Assembly (NCBI GenBank): GCA_002323535.1
Contig: DCQT01000076.1
Location: 1-8,297, forward strand
DNA: 8,297 nt
DNA from: Bacteriovoracaceae bacterium UBA1511
GTDB taxonomy: Bacteria > Bdellovibrionota > Bacteriovoracia > Bacteriovoracales > Bacteriovoracaceae
Direction: 5' to 3'
Position 1 is the stretch's first letter. Each line of letters starts with the position of its first letter. The position numbers and the translations under genes are program-made. The notes below the pieces were generated by a model, which saw only the letters and a program-made list of their open reading frames with translations, was not told the origin of the DNA and made no database searches. Shown in pieces: positions 7,703 through 8,297 of this stretch.

Positions 7703-8296
7703 TCAGTCTTTTTGCTTCGAATCTTGATCGATTTTCGCATCTGGGAGAAGGATATTGTTAATAGTCGCTATACCTATCGTTACCTCTCCACTGGAGTCAT
7801 CACCAGCGGAGTCAGCGCCAGATGAATCTCCTACACCAACACTTTTTTGTAATTGATCCTTTGAGTCCTTAAACTCCTTTCCAAGGTTTTCAAGCTCTCT
7901 TTGGGCAACGGCAGAGTTCGTAGGGGTTTTACTTGCACCGCCCTTGTTTTTATCATCTCCACCGATATCAACTCCTTGTTGATTTACCTCAAAGAAACTG
8001 CTCATAATATTACTAAAGTGAATTAGTTGACTAAATTCTTCTTTTTTCTTTGAAAGCTCATCTGTTACTTTGGAAATCCTAGCGCTCGGGGATTGTCCTT
8101 GATCTACAGGAGCTATCTCTTCAAGTTTAGCGCGCATTCTTGCAATGACAGCTTCTTTTTTAGCAGAGTAATTCTCCTTAATTCTGTCAGCTATTTTCTC
8201 AGCCTTTTTCTGGTCCTTTAAAATTTCGTCGGCGTTTTCAACGCCTTCTTGCTCAAGTAAAGCTTTTAAGTTCTTCTTTCCCTCATCTGTTGAAAC
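7703..8296 (-). CDS. Charged coiled-coil-like protein of unknown function (5' partial)
   Basis: I do not recognise this gene. The frame runs from the right edge to a TGA at 7703-7705 with 197 visible residues. An internal ATG at 8137 lacks a ribosome site, and 53 sense codons without a stop lie before it, so the start is beyond the window. The visible protein has no Cys or Trp and is rich in Lys, Glu, Asp, Gln and Ser. Residues ~27-60, 72-103 and 130-153 look like amphipathic, charged helices (for example KKAEKIADRIKENY), probably coiled coil. Gly/Asp/Lys-rich (112-122) and Ser/Gly/Asp-rich (154-170) linkers separate them. The tail has a short apolar strand (TIGIATINNILL, 173-184) and a charged end. 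It is on the same strand as the dehydrogenase gene, 124 bases upstream, with no clear terminator between. Confidence 0.75.
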   Translation of the reverse strand, partial: VSTDEGKKNLKALLEQEGVENADEILKDQKKAEKIADRIKENYSAKKEAVIARMRAKLEEIAPVDQGQSPSARISKVTDELSKKKEEFSQLIHFSNIMSSFFEVNQQGVDIGGDDKNKGGASKTPTNSAVAQRELENLGKEFKDSKDQLQKSVGVGDSSGADSAGDDSSGEVTIGIATINNILLPDAKIDQDSKQKD

Positions 8297-8297
8297 A

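Overview
This AT-rich window holds three genes, two of them cut by the window edges. By eye the G+C content is roughly 38-40%. The strongest signal is a very large, cysteine-studded, Ser/Asn/Asp/Thr-rich protein of the kind that works outside the cytoplasm. It sits tail-to-tail with an FAD-dependent acyl-CoA dehydrogenase of the long (~600-residue) type. The combination of low G+C, giant modular surface-type proteins and a beta-oxidation enzyme fits a Gram-negative such as the marine Bdellovibrionota (Bacteriovorax-like bacteria). This is an inference from general character only; no ribosomal or taxonomic marker is present.

Left two thirds (2-5773, + strand): one uninterrupted reading frame that is open to the left edge, so its true start and any signal peptide lie outside the window. 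The visible 1923 residues fall into three zones. Residues 1 to ~1220 alternate two Ig-like module types (A and B), and each B module closes with a recurring Cys...Tyr-x-x-Asp...Pro signature. Residues ~1235-1275 form a short Cys-dense segment with a Gly-Cys-Ser-Trp core. Residues ~1272-1923 look like propeller-type blades, each with a Cys pair ending in Cys-x-Gly or Cys-Gly-Gly, and they are split by a ~390-residue insertion that contains a poly-Gly linker. There is no C-terminal membrane or sortase anchor.

Middle (5774-5814): a strong symmetrical hairpin flanked by A and T runs terminates both converging genes.

Right third (- strand): the acyl-CoA dehydrogenase (5815-7578) has its own Shine-Dalgarno and a perfect TATAAT box in a 124-bp upstream gap. 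Beyond that gap lies the 3' part of a highly charged, Cys-free and Trp-free, coiled-coil-like protein of unknown function (7703 to the right edge).

Nothing ties the three genes into one pathway. The giant protein is convergent with the other two, and the dehydrogenase appears to be transcribed separately. I see no RNA genes, mobile elements, CRISPR arrays or defence genes. The most unusual content is the architecture of the giant protein.
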